A DNA stretch of 64,000 bases from Roseibium sp. Sym1 (GTDB lineage Bacteria > Pseudomonadota > Alphaproteobacteria > Rhizobiales > Stappiaceae): assembly GCF_027359675.1 (NCBI RefSeq), contig NZ_CP114786.1:5678501-5742500 (forward strand), given 5' to 3'. A program made the translations under genes and the position numbers. A model generated the notes under the pieces. It was not told the DNA's origin and made no database searches. It saw only the letters and a program-made list of their open reading frames with translations. Below, in pieces: positions 62,228 through 64,000 of the stretch. Numbering within the stretch: position 1 is the first letter of the stretch; each line of letters begins with the position of its first letter.

Positions 62228-63895
62228 TCAGGACCGGTCACGGAACCGGTTGGTAATCGGGTAGCGGCGGTCCTTGCCGAAGTTCCGTTCGGTGATCTTC
62301 ACGCCGGGTGGAGCCTGCCGCCGCTTGTATTCGGCAATGTAGAGAAGATGTTCGATCCGGTGGATCAGCGCCCTGTCATGGCCCCGTTTTTCAATGTCGT
62401 TCACGGACATCTCGTCTTCGACCAGACATTCCAGAATATCGTCGAGCACGTCATAGGGCGGCAGGGAATCCTGGTCGGTCTGGTTCTCGCGCAGTTCCGC
62501 CGTCGGCACCTTGGTGATGATGTTGGCCGGGATCACCTCGCCGCCTGGCCCGAGCAGGCCGTCCGGCCTGTTGGCATTGCGCCAGGCCGACAGGTGGTAG
62601 ACCTGGGTCTTGTAGAGATCCTTGATCGGATTGTAGCCGCCATTCATGTCGCCGTAGAGAGTTGCGTAACCGACAGACATTTCCGACTTGTTGCCCGTGG
62701 TCATGACCATCTTGCCGAACTTGTTGGACACCGCCATCAGGATCACGCCGCGGGCACGGGACTGCAGGTTTTCTTCCGTCGTGTCTTCATTGGTGCCGGC
62801 GAAGAGGTCGCCGAGGGCTCTGGTGAACCCCTCGACCGGTTCTGCGATCGGCACCGTGTCGTAGCGGATGCCGAGTGCCTTCGCACAGCCGGCGGCATCC
62901 TTGATGCTTTCCTCGGAGGTGTAGCGGTAGGGCAGCATGATCGCGTGGACCCGGTCCGCTCCGAGCGCATCGACGGCCATCGCCGCACAAATGGCGGAAT
63001 CGATGCCGCCGGAGAGGCCGAGCACCACACCGGGGAAGCCGTTCTTGTTGACATAGTCGCCCAGCCCCATCACGCAGGCGCGCCAGTTGGCCTCGTCCAG
63101 GTCCGGCAGCCTGGCCACCTCGCCGTTTTCACAAATCCATGTGTCGCCGTCCCGGCGCCAGTCGCTGATGCCGAGTGCCGTTTCGAATTGCGGCAGCTGG
63201 AAGGCCAGCGACCGGTCGGCATGCAGCGCGAATGAGCCGCCGTCAAAGACAAGTTCGTCCTGGCCGCCCAGCTGGTTGCAGTAGATCAGCGGCAGGCTGG
63301 TCTGGACCACCCGCGAGACCACCACCTGCAACCGTTCCTCGGCACGGTTCTCCCAGTAGGGCGAGCCGTTTGGCACCAGCAGCAGTTCCGCGCCGGTCTC
63401 CTCCAGGCATTCGCAGACCTCGTCGTTCCAGATGTCCTCGCAGATCGGCAGGCCGATGCGAACTCCCCGGAAATCGACTGGTCCCGGCAGCGGCCCGGCT
63501 GCAAATACGCGCTTTTCATCAAAGACGCTGTAGTTTGGAAGGTCATATTTGGAGCGGACGGCCCGAACCTCGCCCTGGTCAAGCAGGAGGGCCGCGTTGT
63601 AGACCCTGCCGTCCTCCCCGTACCATGGAGAACCGACGATCAGTCCCGGCCCACCGTCGGCGGTTTCCTTCGCCAGTGCTTCGGCTGCATCCATGCAGCG
63701 CCGGACAAAGGCCGGTTTCAAAACCAGATCCTCCGGCAGGTATCCGGCCAGAACCAGTTCGGAGGTCAGCACAAGGTCGGCCCCCTGCGCGGCGGCTTCT
63801 TCGCGCGCCTTGCGCACCAGGTCGGCATTGCCGGCAACATCGCCAACGGTGGGATTGAGCTGCGCGACAGCCAGTCGAAAACGGTCTGCAATCAT
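62228..63895 (-). CDS. nadE: glutamine-dependent NAD+ synthetase
   Basis: Converts deamido-NAD and ATP plus glutamine-derived ammonia to NAD. The 555-residue two-domain enzyme has an N-terminal nitrilase-type glutaminase with its nucleophilic Cys in GLPICEDIW. The C-terminal synthetase has the PP-loop GLSGGIDSAI and SVGYATLYGDMNGGYNPIKDLYKTQVYHL. The preferred start is the ATG giving MIADRFRLAVAQLNPTVGD; a start eight codons upstream is less family-like. The remaining 105 bases to the window edge show no gene start. Confidence 0.96.
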   Translation of the reverse strand: MIADRFRLAVAQLNPTVGDVAGNADLVRKAREEAAAQGADLVLTSELVLAGYLPEDLVLKPAFVRRCMDAAEALAKETADGGPGLIVGSPWYGEDGRVYNAALLLDQGEVRAVRSKYDLPNYSVFDEKRVFAAGPLPGPVDFRGVRIGLPICEDIWNDEVCECLEETGAELLLVPNGSPYWENRAEERLQVVVSRVVQTSLPLIYCNQLGGQDELVFDGGSFALHADRSLAFQLPQFETALGISDWRRDGDTWICENGEVARLPDLDEANWRACVMGLGDYVNKNGFPGVVLGLSGGIDSAICAAMAVDALGADRVHAIMLPYRYTSEESIKDAAGCAKALGIRYDTVPIAEPVEGFTRALGDLFAGTNEDTTEENLQSRARGVILMAVSNKFGKMVMTTGNKSEMSVGYATLYGDMNGGYNPIKDLYKTQVYHLSAWRNANRPDGLLGPGGEVIPANIITKVPTAELRENQTDQDSLPPYDVLDDILECLVEDEMSVNDIEKRGHDRALIHRIEHLLYIAEYKRRQAPPGVKITERNFGKDRRYPITNRFRDRS

Positions 63896-64000
63896 CGGAA
63901 AAGTACCAGGAAGTGACATGGCTTTCCGGTGTAGCGGGAAGCCACCCGGCTTGCAATCGTCCCGTCGGCTTCGAAAGACCAGTTGGGCGCGATTACAGAA

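Overview
The window is a GC-rich chromosomal segment from an alphaproteobacterium, most probably of the Hyphomicrobiales (Rhizobiales). The signs are the order acpP-fabG-fabD // rpsF-rpsR-rplI-dnaB-alr-radA-cvpA-purF, a PssA/Psd phospholipid pair, a GltX2-type glutamyl-tRNA synthetase, a DUF2865 protein, CtrA-type boxes (TTAA-N7-TTAA), clustered GANTC sites and the typical alphaproteobacterial intergenic inverted repeats. A Stappiaceae-like (Roseibium/Labrenzia) source is a guess that the sequence alone cannot settle. No rRNA, tRNA, CRISPR array, prophage or complete insertion sequence was recognised.

Layout. 1-2.2 kb: fatty-acid synthesis genes on the minus strand. 2.5-11.4 kb: a plus-strand housekeeping run (ribosomal proteins S6, S18 and L9, replicative helicase, a PilZ protein, alanine racemase, RadA, CvpA, PurF), followed by an SDR protein, a HAD hydrolase and a VOC protein. 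13.3-17.8 kb: minus-strand inositol-phosphatase-like protein, Der, BamB and a YfgM-like protein, which link outer-membrane assembly and ribosome biogenesis. 18-22 kb: NnrU-like protein, a Gfo/Idh oxidoreductase and the overlapping znuC-znuB-zur zinc operon. 22-25 kb: mannose-1-phosphate guanylyltransferase and a beta-ketoadipyl-CoA thiolase. 26-32 kb: a PadR regulator with an RND efflux pump. 32-38 kb: a MarR-GNAT fusion, an SDR, psd-pssA, a MORN protein and a LysR protein. 38-45 kb: an Atm1-type ABC exporter, an ArsR regulator, a LysM protein, a LOG-family protein and a REC-REC-GGDEF protein. 44.7-50.4 kb: the minus-strand group cysS, DUF559, two GFA proteins, cimA and rarD. 50.6-64 kb: a YcbB-type L,D-transpeptidase, a BigR/SqrR-like regulator, LysR/DUF4242/GST genes, CreA, a metallo-hydrolase, a MarR protein, a DUF2865 protein, gltX, an MFS transporter and nadE.

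The most interesting content is regulatory. Three exact CtrA boxes, each followed 18-19 bases later by a -10-like hexamer on the same strand, precede dnaB, a PilZ gene and a small membrane-protein gene. The dnaB box also sits in a cluster of five GANTC methylation sites. Other notable points are a 37-base palindrome at the start of the MarR-GNAT gene, an SDR protein whose catalytic Tyr is Gln, a 27-base hairpin-forming repeat found after two unrelated genes, and several MITE/REP-like elements. No wholly new multi-gene system could be demonstrated.
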